DNA of 64,000 bases from Verrucomicrobiota bacterium (GTDB lineage Bacteria; Verrucomicrobiota; Verrucomicrobiia; Opitutales; Puniceicoccaceae), in the NCBI GenBank assembly GCA_038744685.1, contig JBCDMB010000003.1:186001-250000 (forward strand), read 5' to 3'. Below the pieces are notes generated by a model that did no database searches, was not told the DNA's origin, and saw nothing but the letters and a program-made list of their open reading frames with translations. Position 1 is the first letter of the stretch; each line of letters starts with the position of its first letter. A program made the position numbers and the translations under genes. Positions 27,269-36,197 of the stretch are shown one piece after another.

Positions 27269-28300
27269 ATGCCTGAGGTTCTCAATGAAAACGCAATTAC
27301 CGACTCCGAGGGAGCGAGGCGACGGCGTCTAGTTGGCCCGCTCTTCCTCGCGATCGTCATTCAGGTCCTTCTGGTAGCGATGACGCTTTTCGTAGTTGTT
27401 CTCGTCCCATCGGCACGGGAAGACCCAAAATTTGTCGCCAAAAAGACGATCTACCTTCCCCAAAGAGAGCTACAGCACAAAATGGCGGTAGCTGAGTTTC
27501 AGCAATCGGCTCCTTCACCCATGCAAATGGAGAAAATCCAGGTGGAGCGGCTGACTCCGGACAACCTCCCTCAATTACCTGCGCTACCGACAATGGAGTT
27601 CACCCCCATCGTTCCCGACAACCCAAGCCCGATTGGAAACGCCATGTTCGGGAACTCCGGTCTTGGAGGAATGATGGATGGTCTCGTTGGTGAGGCTTCC
27701 TCAATCTCTTTTCTAGGCATCAATGACTCTGTTAAACGAGTCGTGATTATTGTCGATGTGGCGACTTCTGTCTTCAATGCCGCTGAGTCCGCAGGATTCA
27801 GTATGGAAGAGGTAAAGAACGAAACCATCTCACTGATCAACAAGCTAAACTCCAATACTCTCTTCAATGTGATCCTTCACCGGAGGACGTTTCTCGTCCT
27901 GCGCGACACAATGGTCACGGCAACGGTTTCAAACAAGGAAAGCGCCGTCCAATGGCTGATTGAGAAATTTCCCTCCGATGCATCAGCTTCTCTTAGCGGA
28001 GCGGTTTCAGGGCCCAACGGCACGTCCGGTATTATTCCCATCCTCGGCAGAGCTTTCGACATGAATCCCGATAGTATTTTCCTGATTTCCGATGGAGGTT
28101 ACTTTGATCAAGCGAACCGAGCCGTTCCTCTGCGAGAGGTCCTTGATTTGATCGGCGATCGTCAGGACCAGATGGAGGAAGAGGTTCGGATTCACACGGT
28201 GCGTTTTCCAGATCCAAGAAATATCGACGACGATAGAGTGGGCTCCGGTATGCGTTCGATCGCAGGAAGAAACAACGGGAAGTACCGCACGTTTGACTAG
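27269..28300 (+). CDS. Membrane-anchored protein with a von Willebrand A-like domain
   Basis: 343 residues. One membrane helix at about 24-50 (GPLFLAIVIQVLLVAMTLFV) is followed by a Pro/Gln-rich stretch (about 60-130) and an alpha/beta domain from about 150. That domain begins SVKRVVIIVDVATSVFNAA, in the place where vWA domains carry DxSxS; here the residues are D-V-A-T-S, so the metal site is degenerate. A later DSIFLISDGGYFDQ segment fits the last vWA strand. Likely periplasmic, of unknown role. It is joined to the DUF374 gene by a 1-base overlap. Confidence 0.75.
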   Translation: MPEVLNENAITDSEGARRRRLVGPLFLAIVIQVLLVAMTLFVVVLVPSAREDPKFVAKKTIYLPQRELQHKMAVAEFQQSAPSPMQMEKIQVERLTPDNLPQLPALPTMEFTPIVPDNPSPIGNAMFGNSGLGGMMDGLVGEASSISFLGINDSVKRVVIIVDVATSVFNAAESAGFSMEEVKNETISLINKLNSNTLFNVILHRRTFLVLRDTMVTATVSNKESAVQWLIEKFPSDASASLSGAVSGPNGTSGIIPILGRAFDMNPDSIFLISDGGYFDQANRAVPLREVLDLIGDRQDQMEEEVRIHTVRFPDPRNIDDDRVGSGMRSIAGRNNGKYRTFD

Positions 28301-29016
28301 TGCCGCGGGGCGAACAAACGACTGCTCGCTACGGGAACACCGAAGTTCCTGTCTACGAACCGTCCTTTTTTCGAAAGTTACTGCTCTATCCCGCCTTCCT
28401 GTTGATCAAAATCTGGTCCCTTACCCTCCGTCTCGAGATCGATCAAAAGTCCCTCGATCTCGTTCGTTCGGTGAAAGAGCCCGCCCTTTTCCTTTTCTGG
28501 CACAACCATATTTTTCTGGCAGTGATTGCGAAGAAGAAGTTTGCAAGGCCCTACAGGATGTCGGCAATCGCAAGCACCAGTAAAGACGGTGCTTGGCCCG
28601 CAGCGATTTTCCATATGCTTGGGACTACAATCGTGAGAGGATCCGCTCATACCCGTAGCTCAAGAGTCGCCCGCGAGATGTTGGCAGTCCACCGTTCCGG
28701 TGAGGATCTTTGCCTGACTCCAGACGGTTCTCGCGGCCCGATCTATTCCCTCCGTCCGGGAGCAGTGTTCTTCTCTCGGGAAGCGAGGTCCCCCCTTCTT
28801 CTTTTCAGTGCGACCTTCGAGAATGCGTGGCGAGTCAAGTCCTGGGACAGATTCTACCTTCCAAAACCGTTCAAACGGATAATCGTTCGAACCGATCTCG
28901 TTGAATTTTCTGAACTGGAGCAATATACGAATATGGAGTCTGCTCGAAGTTTCCTCGAAAAGAAACTCCTCGCGATTACCGAAGACCCTTTAGGGGTGCC
29001 TGCGGTAGAAGACTAG
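28300..29016 (+). CDS. DUF374 lysophospholipid acyltransferase-like protein
   Basis: 238 residues from GTG 28300, overlapping the previous stop by one base. An N-terminal hydrophobic segment (LLLYPAFLLIKIWSLTL) precedes LFLFWHNHIFLAVIAKK and LCLTPDGSRGPIYSLRPGA, the two conserved motifs of the DUF374 family, which is related to lysophospholipid and lipid A acyltransferases. An inner-membrane role in lipid A or phospholipid acylation is inferred from family resemblance only. Confidence 0.82.
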   Translation: MPRGEQTTARYGNTEVPVYEPSFFRKLLLYPAFLLIKIWSLTLRLEIDQKSLDLVRSVKEPALFLFWHNHIFLAVIAKKKFARPYRMSAIASTSKDGAWPAAIFHMLGTTIVRGSAHTRSSRVAREMLAVHRSGEDLCLTPDGSRGPIYSLRPGAVFFSREARSPLLLFSATFENAWRVKSWDRFYLPKPFKRIIVRTDLVEFSELEQYTNMESARSFLEKKLLAITEDPLGVPAVED

Positions 29017-29136
29017 CACCGACTTCAGAAGGTTTAAAACCTGCTCGGCCCGGCTTTCTGGAACAGGAGCGAAACTGCACACGTGAAAAACCATTGCATC
29101 GCGAACACCATTTCGATTTTCTCCATCTCCAGCCAT

Positions 29137-29451
29137 ATGACGTCACCAGTTGCCGATCAATCTGAAGCGGGGAAGCCGGAAAGCTCAGCGAGCTTCTCTC
29201 TAACCGTCTCCAACAAGATGGGGATTCACGCTCGTCCGGCAGCTATGATCGTTCGCATCGCCAATCGGTTCTCAGGGGATGTATGGGTGGAAAAAGATGG
29301 AGAAAAGGTGAACGGAAAAAGTATCATGGGCCTGATGATGCTGGCCGCAGGACCCGGTTCTGTTCTAAAATTTTCCACCGCTGGCGGTGACACCAGCACA
29401 ATGAAATCTGAGATGACCGATCTCTTCGAAAAGAAATTCGAGGAGTCGTAG
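29137..29451 (+). CDS. ptsH: HPr phosphocarrier protein
   Basis: 104 residues from ATG 29137 (MTSPVADQSE), with a roughly 15-residue extension ahead of the usual HPr fold. The phospho-histidine motif NKMGIHARPA has His31, and the regulatory serine sits in GKSIMGLMML at Ser62, the same 31-residue spacing as His15/Ser46. It can therefore take phosphate both from enzyme I and from HprK, which is encoded 5 kb upstream. No enzyme I or sugar permease gene is present in the window. Confidence 0.92.
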   Translation: MTSPVADQSEAGKPESSASFSLTVSNKMGIHARPAAMIVRIANRFSGDVWVEKDGEKVNGKSIMGLMMLAAGPGSVLKFSTAGGDTSTMKSEMTDLFEKKFEES

Positions 29452-29461
29452 GAGCTGGAGC

Positions 29462-30520
29462 TCAAACCGAGTCCGGCCCAAGGGGTAGGAGCATTTGCTC
29501 GAGAACCGTCGCCCTTTCGCTGAATCTCACACCCAAACCGATGAGTCGGGCGCCTCTTGGTTTCCGCTGAAAAGCCTCCTTCCCAAGCGAAATGAAGCTC
29601 GGCAAATCCCACGGCATACCCGTTCGACTGACGGTCGTCTGAGAAAAGTCGGAAAACTTTACCTTCACAAAGGGCCCGGATATCCTCTCCCGGAGCTCCG
29701 GACGCGTTTCCAAATCTGCCCAAAGTTCCTCATGTAGATCCTGAATGCGCTCCACCAACTCTGCCTCACTAGTCACCTCATCCGGAAAGGTTCTTTCATT
29801 GCTCAGAGATTTGCGGATTCGCGAGGGTTGAACCAACCGCTCGTCGATTCCCCGACACTGAAAGTAAAGATCAGAACCAAATCGCCCGAAGGTCAGCTCG
29901 AGTTCAGGGAGTTCAAACGCCTGAAGATCGCCGCACGTCTCGCAACCCATTTTCTGAAGTTTTTCCTCAGCTCTTTTTCCAACACCCCAAAGGCTCCGAA
30001 CGGGAAGCTCTCTCATGAAGGAATCAATCCGGTTTGGCCGAATAACAAACTGCCCGTTCGGCTTTTTCCAATCGCTGGCGATCTTGGCGAGCAACTTGTT
30101 TGGTGCTACTCCAGCCGAGCTGGGAAGCCGAAACTCTTCCCGGATGCGCTCCCGGATCTCAGTAGCAACGTCAGTCGCCGGGCGATCAAGATGAGTCACA
30201 TCCAGATAAGCCTCGTCCAAAGAAAGCGGCTCGACCAGCTCAGTGTAGGAACGAAAAATCGCTCGAATGCCGCTTGAAATCTCCTGGTATCGGTGAAACC
30301 GCGGCCGAACGAAAACCAAGTCTGGGCAACGTTCAACCGCTATGAAATTTGGCATCGCAGAGCGAACTCCGAAACCCCTCGCCCGGTAATTGCAGGTGCA
30401 GACAACCCCTCTTCTACCGCCTCCACCAACCGCGAGAGGAATTTTGCGTAACTCCGGCCGGTCGCGCATCTCGACAGCTGCGTAGAAACAGTCCATGTCG
30501 ATGTGGATGATTTTACGCAC
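29462..30520 (-). CDS. dinB: DNA polymerase IV (Y family)
   Basis: Translesion polymerase. 352 residues from GTG 30520, starting RKIIHIDMDCFYAAVE with the first metal-binding aspartate, then CNYRARGFGVRSAMP and the catalytic SLDEAYLDVT motif. Helix-hairpin-helix and little-finger domains follow. It is convergent with ptsH, with 10 bases between stops. Upstream on the same strand lie a 40-residue ORF and a small membrane protein that may share its transcript. lexA is 23 kb away. Confidence 0.95.
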   Translation of the reverse strand: MRKIIHIDMDCFYAAVEMRDRPELRKIPLAVGGGGRRGVVCTCNYRARGFGVRSAMPNFIAVERCPDLVFVRPRFHRYQEISSGIRAIFRSYTELVEPLSLDEAYLDVTHLDRPATDVATEIRERIREEFRLPSSAGVAPNKLLAKIASDWKKPNGQFVIRPNRIDSFMRELPVRSLWGVGKRAEEKLQKMGCETCGDLQAFELPELELTFGRFGSDLYFQCRGIDERLVQPSRIRKSLSNERTFPDEVTSEAELVERIQDLHEELWADLETRPELRERISGPFVKVKFSDFSQTTVSRTGMPWDLPSFISLGKEAFQRKPRGARLIGLGVRFSERATVLEQMLLPLGPDSV

Positions 30521-30548
30521 CGTAACGGAGACCGAATCTGCAAGAAAA

Positions 30549-30671
30549 CTACGGTTGCAGCTGCAAACGGGCTGCTAGCACCGAATTCGGTGTAGGAATC
30601 GGTTTTGCGATCCCTTTCGTATTTCGTTGGGCCGATACACCTTCAGGAGCCTCTACAATCTTTGAAACCAT
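30549..30671 (-). CDS. Candidate 40-residue small protein between a membrane protein gene and dinB
   Basis: ATG 30671 lies 4 bases after the stop of the upstream membrane protein gene and about 9 bases after GGAG, a good ribosome site. The frame encodes MVSKIVEAPEGVSAQRNTKG and a further 20 residues ending RLQLQP before TAG at 30549. It is 28 bases ahead of dinB on the same strand. The peptide is basic with no membrane segment. The DNA contains two perfect palindromes, TTGCAGCTGCAA (30555-30566) and CACCGAATTCGGTG (30579-30592), so the segment could be regulatory instead. Confidence 0.45.
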   Translation of the reverse strand: MVSKIVEAPEGVSAQRNTKGIAKPIPTPNSVLAARLQLQP

Positions 30672-30675
30672 CAAT

Positions 30676-30981
30676 CTAATCTCCTATCCAAAAGAGCGAA
30701 AGCGGTGAAAACTGATTCCACACTAGAAAGCCCATGTAGACTACCGCGATGCTGAGCATCAGCCATCCAACGGTCTGGGTAAACTCAGCATGATTTTTTC
30801 GCACGCGACCATTGAAATACCGGACGTAGAGAGAATCCAAATTGGGGCCATCTTCATCGTAAATCACGAAACGAAACCCGAATCCAACCACTGCAATCAG
30901 CAATCCGATTTCAAACACCAGAAAGATCAGCTCAGCATTCACGTACTTAAAAGAAAGCCCTAGTTTAACAGACTTCAGCAC
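30676..30981 (-). CDS. Small membrane protein of unknown function
   Basis: 101 residues. Two hydrophobic helices (about 17-41, IFLVFEIGLLIAVVGFGF; and about 72-90, WLMLSIAVVYMGFLVW) flank a charged loop with YDEDGPNLDSLYVRYFNGRV. No motif is recognised. It is first in a likely unit with the 40-residue ORF and dinB, and divergent from the AAE-family transporter. Confidence 0.6.
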   Translation of the reverse strand: MLKSVKLGLSFKYVNAELIFLVFEIGLLIAVVGFGFRFVIYDEDGPNLDSLYVRYFNGRVRKNHAEFTQTVGWLMLSIAVVYMGFLVWNQFSPLSLFWIGD

Positions 30982-31052
30982 TTTATGACAAGACAGTCAG
31001 TCGCTTTCCCGATTGCATCCACAGGAGTCGCCGTCTACTGGATTGGGCGAGC

Positions 31053-32675
31053 ATGCCAGAAACCGGCTTTATCGAAACGACACTCGGAAATCCATATCTC
31101 CTGCTGTTTCTGCTTGTCGGCGCAGGGATGGCTCTTGGACGAATTTCCGTAGGAGGAATCACCCTGGGGACCTCAGGGGTCCTATTTTTTGCTCTGGCGG
31201 CTGGCCATTTCGGCTACTCTGTCCCGGAAGGGGCCGGAACCATCGGGTTACTGTTGTTCGCGTACTGCGTTGGCGTGGGAGCAGGCAACCGTTTTTTTTC
31301 CTCTTTGAAACGGGAGGGACTTTCCCTTCTGAAACTCTCTCTGGTCGTCGTTACCCTCGGTGCTGTAGTGACCTTGGTGGTAGGCTGGCTGTTCAATATC
31401 CCGGCCGATCTTGCCGGCGGTCTCTTTGCAGGAGCCCTCACTAGCACACCAGCCCTCGCAGCTGCAACCGAAGCGCTCGACACGGCAGGTAGGTCGAACC
31501 TTGTGGTCGGGTACGGAATTTCCTATCCGTTCGGAGTCATCGCGGTGGTTCTCTTCGTTCAGCTTCTTCCGCGGATTCTCAAAGTGGATCTCAAACGGGA
31601 AGAGCAGGCATCCCGGGAAGAAGAGAAAGAAGAAACCGTAGCAACCGTGCTGGTTCGCGTCACCAACCCAAACCTGGTTGGCAAACGCATATCCGATAGC
31701 GGTCTTACTGTTCTTGACTCGGTCAATGTTTCCCGGGTGATGCGGGGCACCCAACTGGTTCCACTGAGTTACGAAGATCAATTTCGCCTCGAACAAAAAC
31801 TCTATCTCGTCGGAAAAGGACGCGAACTACAGATCGCCGTTGATTACCTCGGAGAGGCTAGCAGCGAGCGGGTGCCTGATGGAGCGGGAAATGAGCGCCG
31901 GGTACTTTTGGTGACCGGGAAGAACGTAGTCGGAAGGATCCTTCGGGAAATCGATCCTCTCCGGGAACATGGAGTCATCATTACCAGGGTGCGAAGGATG
32001 GACTACGAGTTCGTAGCCTCCGGCACCACCCGGATCGAAAACGGAGATCAGATCACTGCTGTAGGCCCACCAGACAAACTGGCTGCGTTTGCCGAAACCG
32101 TAGGGCATCGCCCGCAAAGTCTGGGCGAGACCGATCTGATTTCTCTTACCATAGGCCTTTCACTCGGAATCCTCTTCGGAATGATTCCCTTCGCCCTTCC
32201 GGGATCTGGATCCGTTACTCTCGGACTGGCTGGTGGACCGATTCTGGTAGGCCTCATTCTTGGCCATTTCGGACGAGTTGGCAGGCTCACTGGCTACATC
32301 CCACGGCCTACCCGCCTTCTCCTTCAAGAGTTCGGCCTCGCTTTTTTCCTCGCGGCTGCAGGGATACAGGGAGGTGCCCAAATAGTGGATACTCTCGAAA
32401 CCCAGGGATGGACCTTACTTTTTGCTGGGGCTCTGATCGTCCTGCTTCCTCTTTGCCTAGCGTTTTATCTCTGTCGACGCTTTCTCCGTCTCACCTTCCT
32501 ACAAACTCTGGGAGGAACTTGCGGTGCCATGACCTCTACTCCGGCTCTGGGAGTGATCAGCTCCAAGACTGACTCCCCCATTCCAATCGTCAGCTATGCG
32601 ACTGCCTATCCCGCAGCGTTGATTCTCATGACAGTTTTTGCAAAACTTTTGGTGACCTCGGCATTCGGCCTGTGA
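31053..32675 (+). CDS. Aspartate:alanine exchanger (AAE) family transporter with TrkA-C domains
   Basis: 540 residues in the YidE/YbjL/AspT layout: five or so membrane helices at each end and two RCK/TrkA-C domains between (about 190-350). Both membrane halves carry the diagnostic repeat, GALTSTPALAAATEA near 131-145 and CGAMTSTPALGVISS near 491-505, showing internal duplication. Members exchange small dicarboxylic or amino acids, but the substrate is unknown here. Its stop overlaps mlaE by 4 bases, an unusual partner for the Mla genes. Confidence 0.88.
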   Translation: MPETGFIETTLGNPYLLLFLLVGAGMALGRISVGGITLGTSGVLFFALAAGHFGYSVPEGAGTIGLLLFAYCVGVGAGNRFFSSLKREGLSLLKLSLVVVTLGAVVTLVVGWLFNIPADLAGGLFAGALTSTPALAAATEALDTAGRSNLVVGYGISYPFGVIAVVLFVQLLPRILKVDLKREEQASREEEKEETVATVLVRVTNPNLVGKRISDSGLTVLDSVNVSRVMRGTQLVPLSYEDQFRLEQKLYLVGKGRELQIAVDYLGEASSERVPDGAGNERRVLLVTGKNVVGRILREIDPLREHGVIITRVRRMDYEFVASGTTRIENGDQITAVGPPDKLAAFAETVGHRPQSLGETDLISLTIGLSLGILFGMIPFALPGSGSVTLGLAGGPILVGLILGHFGRVGRLTGYIPRPTRLLLQEFGLAFFLAAAGIQGGAQIVDTLETQGWTLLFAGALIVLLPLCLAFYLCRRFLRLTFLQTLGGTCGAMTSTPALGVISSKTDSPIPIVSYATAYPAALILMTVFAKLLVTSAFGL

Positions 32676-33817
32676 GAGCAAGAGAAGACAGCTTACAAGA
32701 CTCTCCACCCGTCTACTCGGTAGAAGATTCCGAAACCGCGCTGCGCATCCGCCTTTCCGGCTCTTTCACTATCCAGGGCTCACAGCCAGATCTACCTGAC
32801 ATTTCAAACCAAATCTCTACAGGCAGATCGGTGATCGTAGACGGTAGTTCCATTGAGTTGTGGGACAGTGCGCTCATTCTCCATTTAAAACGGTTGAGGA
32901 ACTTGGTGACTCAAAAGAGTGGCGTGGTTAGGCTTGAAGGGTTCTCATCTTCCGTCGAAGCGCTTCTGGATCGGGCTGGCGAGAATGCGGGCGGCACCGA
33001 TCTCGTCACTGAGACGGATAAGGAAGGTCCGATTGTTCGCCTCGGAGATTGGGGTCTTACTAACTGGAAAGGCTTTTCCTCCTTTTGTGTCTTTCTCGGG
33101 GAAATGGCCCAAAGCCTTTCTCGATTCGTTCGGCGCAAGGCCATCTACCAGAGCGCAGATTTCCTCGCCCTTCTCTGGGAAACCACAGGGAGAGCGATCG
33201 GAATTGTTTTTCTGATCAGCTTCCTCACTGGTCTGATCATGGCTTTTGTCGGTGCCATGCAACTCGTCCAGTTTGGTGCCGACGTGTTCATTGCTGACCT
33301 TGTTGCTCTCGCAATGTTCCGCGAGATGGGAGCCATGATGACGGGTATCATTATTGCTGGGAGAACTGGATCAGCATTTGCCGCGCAAATCGGCAGCATG
33401 AAAGCAAACGACGAGCTCAACGCACTCCAGACCATGGGTGTATCCCCTTTTGACTTTATCGTCCTGCCCAGATTTCTCGCTCTCGTCCTGATGATGCCCA
33501 TACTGGCTTTTCTAGCGAACCTCTCCGGAGTCTTTGGCGGACTTCTGGTCGCTACTGGTTTCTTCGATTTGACTACCGTTCAATACCTCGACCGCACCAG
33601 TAACTCACTCGGCTGGGGTAGCTTCCTTTCGGGGACGGTAAAAAGCGTCTTTTTTGGTGGAATTATCGCGTTGACCGGCTGCTATCGGGGCATGGCAGCA
33701 GGTTCGAGTGCCGAGTCGGTTGGTCAGGCAGCAACCTCTGCAGTGGTCACTTCCATCATTTGGATCATCATCGCGGACGCACTCTTCGCGGTAGTTTTCA
33801 GCATTTTCGGCATATGA
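32672..33817 (+). CDS. mlaE: MlaE-type phospholipid ABC permease with N-terminal STAS domain
   Basis: 381 residues from GTG 32672. Residues of about 15-115 resemble a STAS domain (ALRIRLSGSFTIQG, VIVDGSSIELWDSALILHLK), equivalent to a fused MlaB. The MlaE permease follows, with GTALAxxxGxM-type features: FREMGAMMTGIIIAGRTGSA and AQIGSMKANDELNALQTMG. It moves phospholipids between membranes together with MlaF and MlaD. It overlaps mlaF by 4 bases. Confidence 0.9.
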   Translation: MRAREDSLQDSPPVYSVEDSETALRIRLSGSFTIQGSQPDLPDISNQISTGRSVIVDGSSIELWDSALILHLKRLRNLVTQKSGVVRLEGFSSSVEALLDRAGENAGGTDLVTETDKEGPIVRLGDWGLTNWKGFSSFCVFLGEMAQSLSRFVRRKAIYQSADFLALLWETTGRAIGIVFLISFLTGLIMAFVGAMQLVQFGADVFIADLVALAMFREMGAMMTGIIIAGRTGSAFAAQIGSMKANDELNALQTMGVSPFDFIVLPRFLALVLMMPILAFLANLSGVFGGLLVATGFFDLTTVQYLDRTSNSLGWGSFLSGTVKSVFFGGIIALTGCYRGMAAGSSAESVGQAATSAVVTSIIWIIIADALFAVVFSIFGI

Positions 33818-34587
33818 GCGGAGAGAATCCAGCGATCCAAATGTCCGACCTGAACATCGGCTACGGCGGAAAGCCGATCATGCAAGGAATCAATCTGGAA
33901 ATCGCCCGGGGAGAGATTTTCTTCATCATGGGAGGTAGCGGCTCAGGAAAAAGTACCCTCCTCAAGACCTTGATTGGCCTCATTCCTCCTGTTTCGGGAA
34001 CCATTCATTATGGAGACAAGCCCTTCTCTGATAACGATCCAACCACCCAAGCAGCCATTCTTCGGGATACTGGAGTTCTCTATCAAGGTGGTGCCCTTTT
34101 TAGCTCGATGACGCTACAGGAGAACGTCGCTTTGCCTCTTCGTATTCACACTAGTCTTTCCGAAAAGAACCTACTCGAAATTGCTGAGTACAAACTGAGT
34201 CTGGTTGGCCTCTCGAACGCTACGGCTAAGTTTCCCCATGAAATCAGTGGTGGTATGATGAAAAGGGCTGGTCTCGCGAGGGCACTTTCCCTCGATCCCT
34301 CTATTCTCTTTTTCGACGAACCCTCTGCAGGGCTAGACCCTCTGACCTCCAGCCAGCTCGACGACACCATCCTGGAACTCAATAGCAGCCTCGGCACGAC
34401 GACCATCATCGTCTCCCACGAACTGGAGAGCATCTTCAGCATCGCAGACCGATGCGTTTTTCTAGATGCCGCCACCAAGAGGCAAATCGAGGTGGGAGAT
34501 CCCAGAATCATGAAAACAGAATCGACCTACGCGGGAATCCGTGACTTCCTAAACCGCAAGAAGCCGGAATCGGCAAACGCATCATGA
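33814..34587 (+). CDS. mlaF: MlaF-type phospholipid ABC ATPase
   Basis: From ATG 33814 (MSGENPAIQM) the protein has 257 residues. Walker A GGSGSGKST near residue 45, signature region PHEISGGMMKRAGLARAL, Walker B ILFFDEPSAGLDPLTS. The SGGMxKR form of the signature is typical of MlaF/Ttg2A ATPases. Four-base overlaps join it to mlaE and mlaD. Confidence 0.93.
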   Translation: MSGENPAIQMSDLNIGYGGKPIMQGINLEIARGEIFFIMGGSGSGKSTLLKTLIGLIPPVSGTIHYGDKPFSDNDPTTQAAILRDTGVLYQGGALFSSMTLQENVALPLRIHTSLSEKNLLEIAEYKLSLVGLSNATAKFPHEISGGMMKRAGLARALSLDPSILFFDEPSAGLDPLTSSQLDDTILELNSSLGTTTIIVSHELESIFSIADRCVFLDAATKRQIEVGDPRIMKTESTYAGIRDFLNRKKPESANAS

Positions 34588-35579
34588 ATCCAACGATCCT
34601 GAAGTTTCGTATCGGACTCTTCATTATAGTGGCGATCGCCCTGTTTATCGGCAGCCTGTTTTTTTTCGGACTCACCAACCTATTCGAAAAACAAGTGCAC
34701 ATGGTCTCGTTTTTCGGAGAATCTGTCCGCGGCCTTTCGAAAGGATCTCTTGTCCGTTTTCGAGGAGTCGAGGTTGGAAAGGTGACCGATATTCGTCTCA
34801 GCCTGGGAGAGCAGATTACCGCAGACGGAATCCCGGTGACCTACGAGATCGATATGACCAATCTGCAGAAAAACTTGGGGATCTTTGAAAATCTTGCGGA
34901 TAAGGAAACCTACGAGAACGCCATTCGTGACGGACTGACTGCAAAATTGGAGTCCGCCAGTCTCCTCACGGGCCAGCTCTTCATCGAGCTGGACTTTCGT
35001 CCGGGGACAAACACAGAGAAGCCGTGGATCATCAACGGTAACCTTCACTACATCCCCTCTCTTCCTTCTTTTCTTTCGGACGTCACTGACCAGAGCATGA
35101 AGATCATCAACGACGTCAGCGAGATCGACTTTCCAGAGTTGGGAAACAATCTGAACGCTCTTCTCGTTACTCTGAACGACGTAGTATTGCAGATTGAGCC
35201 TGAGCAACTTGCTGAGAACGTAAACAGTGTCCTCGTTTCTGTGCAGGGTTTGATCGATTCAGGTGAGATTGAAAACATGGTCATCCAGTTTACGGAGACG
35301 GCCTCCTCACTCGAATCAGCACTGGTCGATATTCAAGAAGGTAAAGGAAACCTCGGCAAACCACTATCCGATCTAATCCGTGAGCTTGCCGACACGACAG
35401 GCCAAATCAGCGCAATGCTTGATGATGTTTCCCTCCTCATCAAAAACCGCAGCGGCCCAATCGTGGGCCTTGACCAAACTCTCGACGAAGTTCGCTCAGC
35501 AACCGCGGCCTTCCAGTCGCTTCTCGAGTTTCTTCGGCGCCATCCCAACGCCCTTATCTTTGGAAAACAACAGCCATGA
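34584..35579 (+). CDS. mlaD: MlaD-type MCE-domain protein
   Basis: 331 residues: an N-terminal membrane anchor (IGLFIIVAIALFIGSLFFFG), an MCE domain at about 38-150 with SFFGESVRGLSKGSLVRFRG and VEVGKVTDIRLS, and a long helical tail (about 170-325) that may extend the lipid channel across the periplasm, as in the longer MCE proteins. It binds phospholipid for the MlaE-MlaF transporter. It overlaps its neighbours by 4 bases each. Confidence 0.92.
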   Translation: MNPTILKFRIGLFIIVAIALFIGSLFFFGLTNLFEKQVHMVSFFGESVRGLSKGSLVRFRGVEVGKVTDIRLSLGEQITADGIPVTYEIDMTNLQKNLGIFENLADKETYENAIRDGLTAKLESASLLTGQLFIELDFRPGTNTEKPWIINGNLHYIPSLPSFLSDVTDQSMKIINDVSEIDFPELGNNLNALLVTLNDVVLQIEPEQLAENVNSVLVSVQGLIDSGEIENMVIQFTETASSLESALVDIQEGKGNLGKPLSDLIRELADTTGQISAMLDDVSLLIKNRSGPIVGLDQTLDEVRSATAAFQSLLEFLRRHPNALIFGKQQP

Positions 35580-36130
35580 AGCCATTCCTATTTTTTACTC
35601 TGTTAACGGTCGGGATGACCGGATGCGTAAGCCTTCAGCCGGTTAGCGACACCGCTGAACGCTTTACCTTGATTCTTGAGGAGCATATCGACTCAGGCTC
35701 TTCTTTCGCGGCACCTGTCTTCGAAGTCTCACTTCCCTCCTATCTCAATGAGGGCACCATTTGGTATTCTGACCCCAATGGAAGACTGTATAGCTTCCCT
35801 AACTTCGTCTGGGCAGAGTCCCTTAACCGCGCTGTTCGGCGTGAGTTGGCAATCGCCCTTTCTTCGGATGAGGCCTTCCATCCGAGCACTCGGATCAACG
35901 TGTACTTGGGTCGCTTCAATCTCCTTTCGGACGGTTCTGGTATCGCGGTCGCAGAGGTCTCGGTTTCAGGGACATACGGTGCAAACATGCTTCCGGCTGT
36001 TGCGGTAAAACCAAAGGAAATCTGGAATCCTGATGAACCGAAAACCTTTTTGAAAGGCTACCAGAAACTGCTGAGCGATCTTGCGGAAGAGCTCTCCAAG
36101 GAGATGGAGACTTCTTTGGAGCAGAAGTGA
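35576..36130 (+). CDS. ABC-transport auxiliary lipoprotein (PqiC/YmbA-like)
   Basis: 184 residues with a lipobox TVGMTGC: Cys17 is preceded by a hydrophobic signal (FLFFTLLTVGM). The body has the auxiliary-component pattern, with ESLNRAVRRELAIALSSD and INVYLGRFNLLSDGSGIAVA. Such lipoproteins accompany Pqi/Mla-type MCE systems and sit at the outer membrane. It is the last gene of the mlaEFD-lipoprotein run, with a 4-base overlap. An extended inverted repeat lies 16 bases after its stop. Confidence 0.75.
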   Translation: MKPFLFFTLLTVGMTGCVSLQPVSDTAERFTLILEEHIDSGSSFAAPVFEVSLPSYLNEGTIWYSDPNGRLYSFPNFVWAESLNRAVRRELAIALSSDEAFHPSTRINVYLGRFNLLSDGSGIAVAEVSVSGTYGANMLPAVAVKPKEIWNPDEPKTFLKGYQKLLSDLAEELSKEMETSLEQK

Positions 36131-36145
36131 CGGTTTGCGGAGTAT

Positions 36146-36197
36146 TTGCCTGGATTTGTTTGGAGAACTCTAACTCGGCCGTAACAAATCCCGGCAA
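36146..36197. repeat. 15-base inverted repeat after the mla operon
   Basis: TTGCCTGGATTTGTT (36146-36160) and AACAAATCCCGGCAA (36183-36197) pair at 14 of 15 positions around a 22-base loop. No T-run follows. It lies directly after the last gene of the mla run, so it may act as a transcript end or mRNA-stabilising structure. The rest of the spacer to 36466 holds no gene I can support. Confidence 0.55.
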
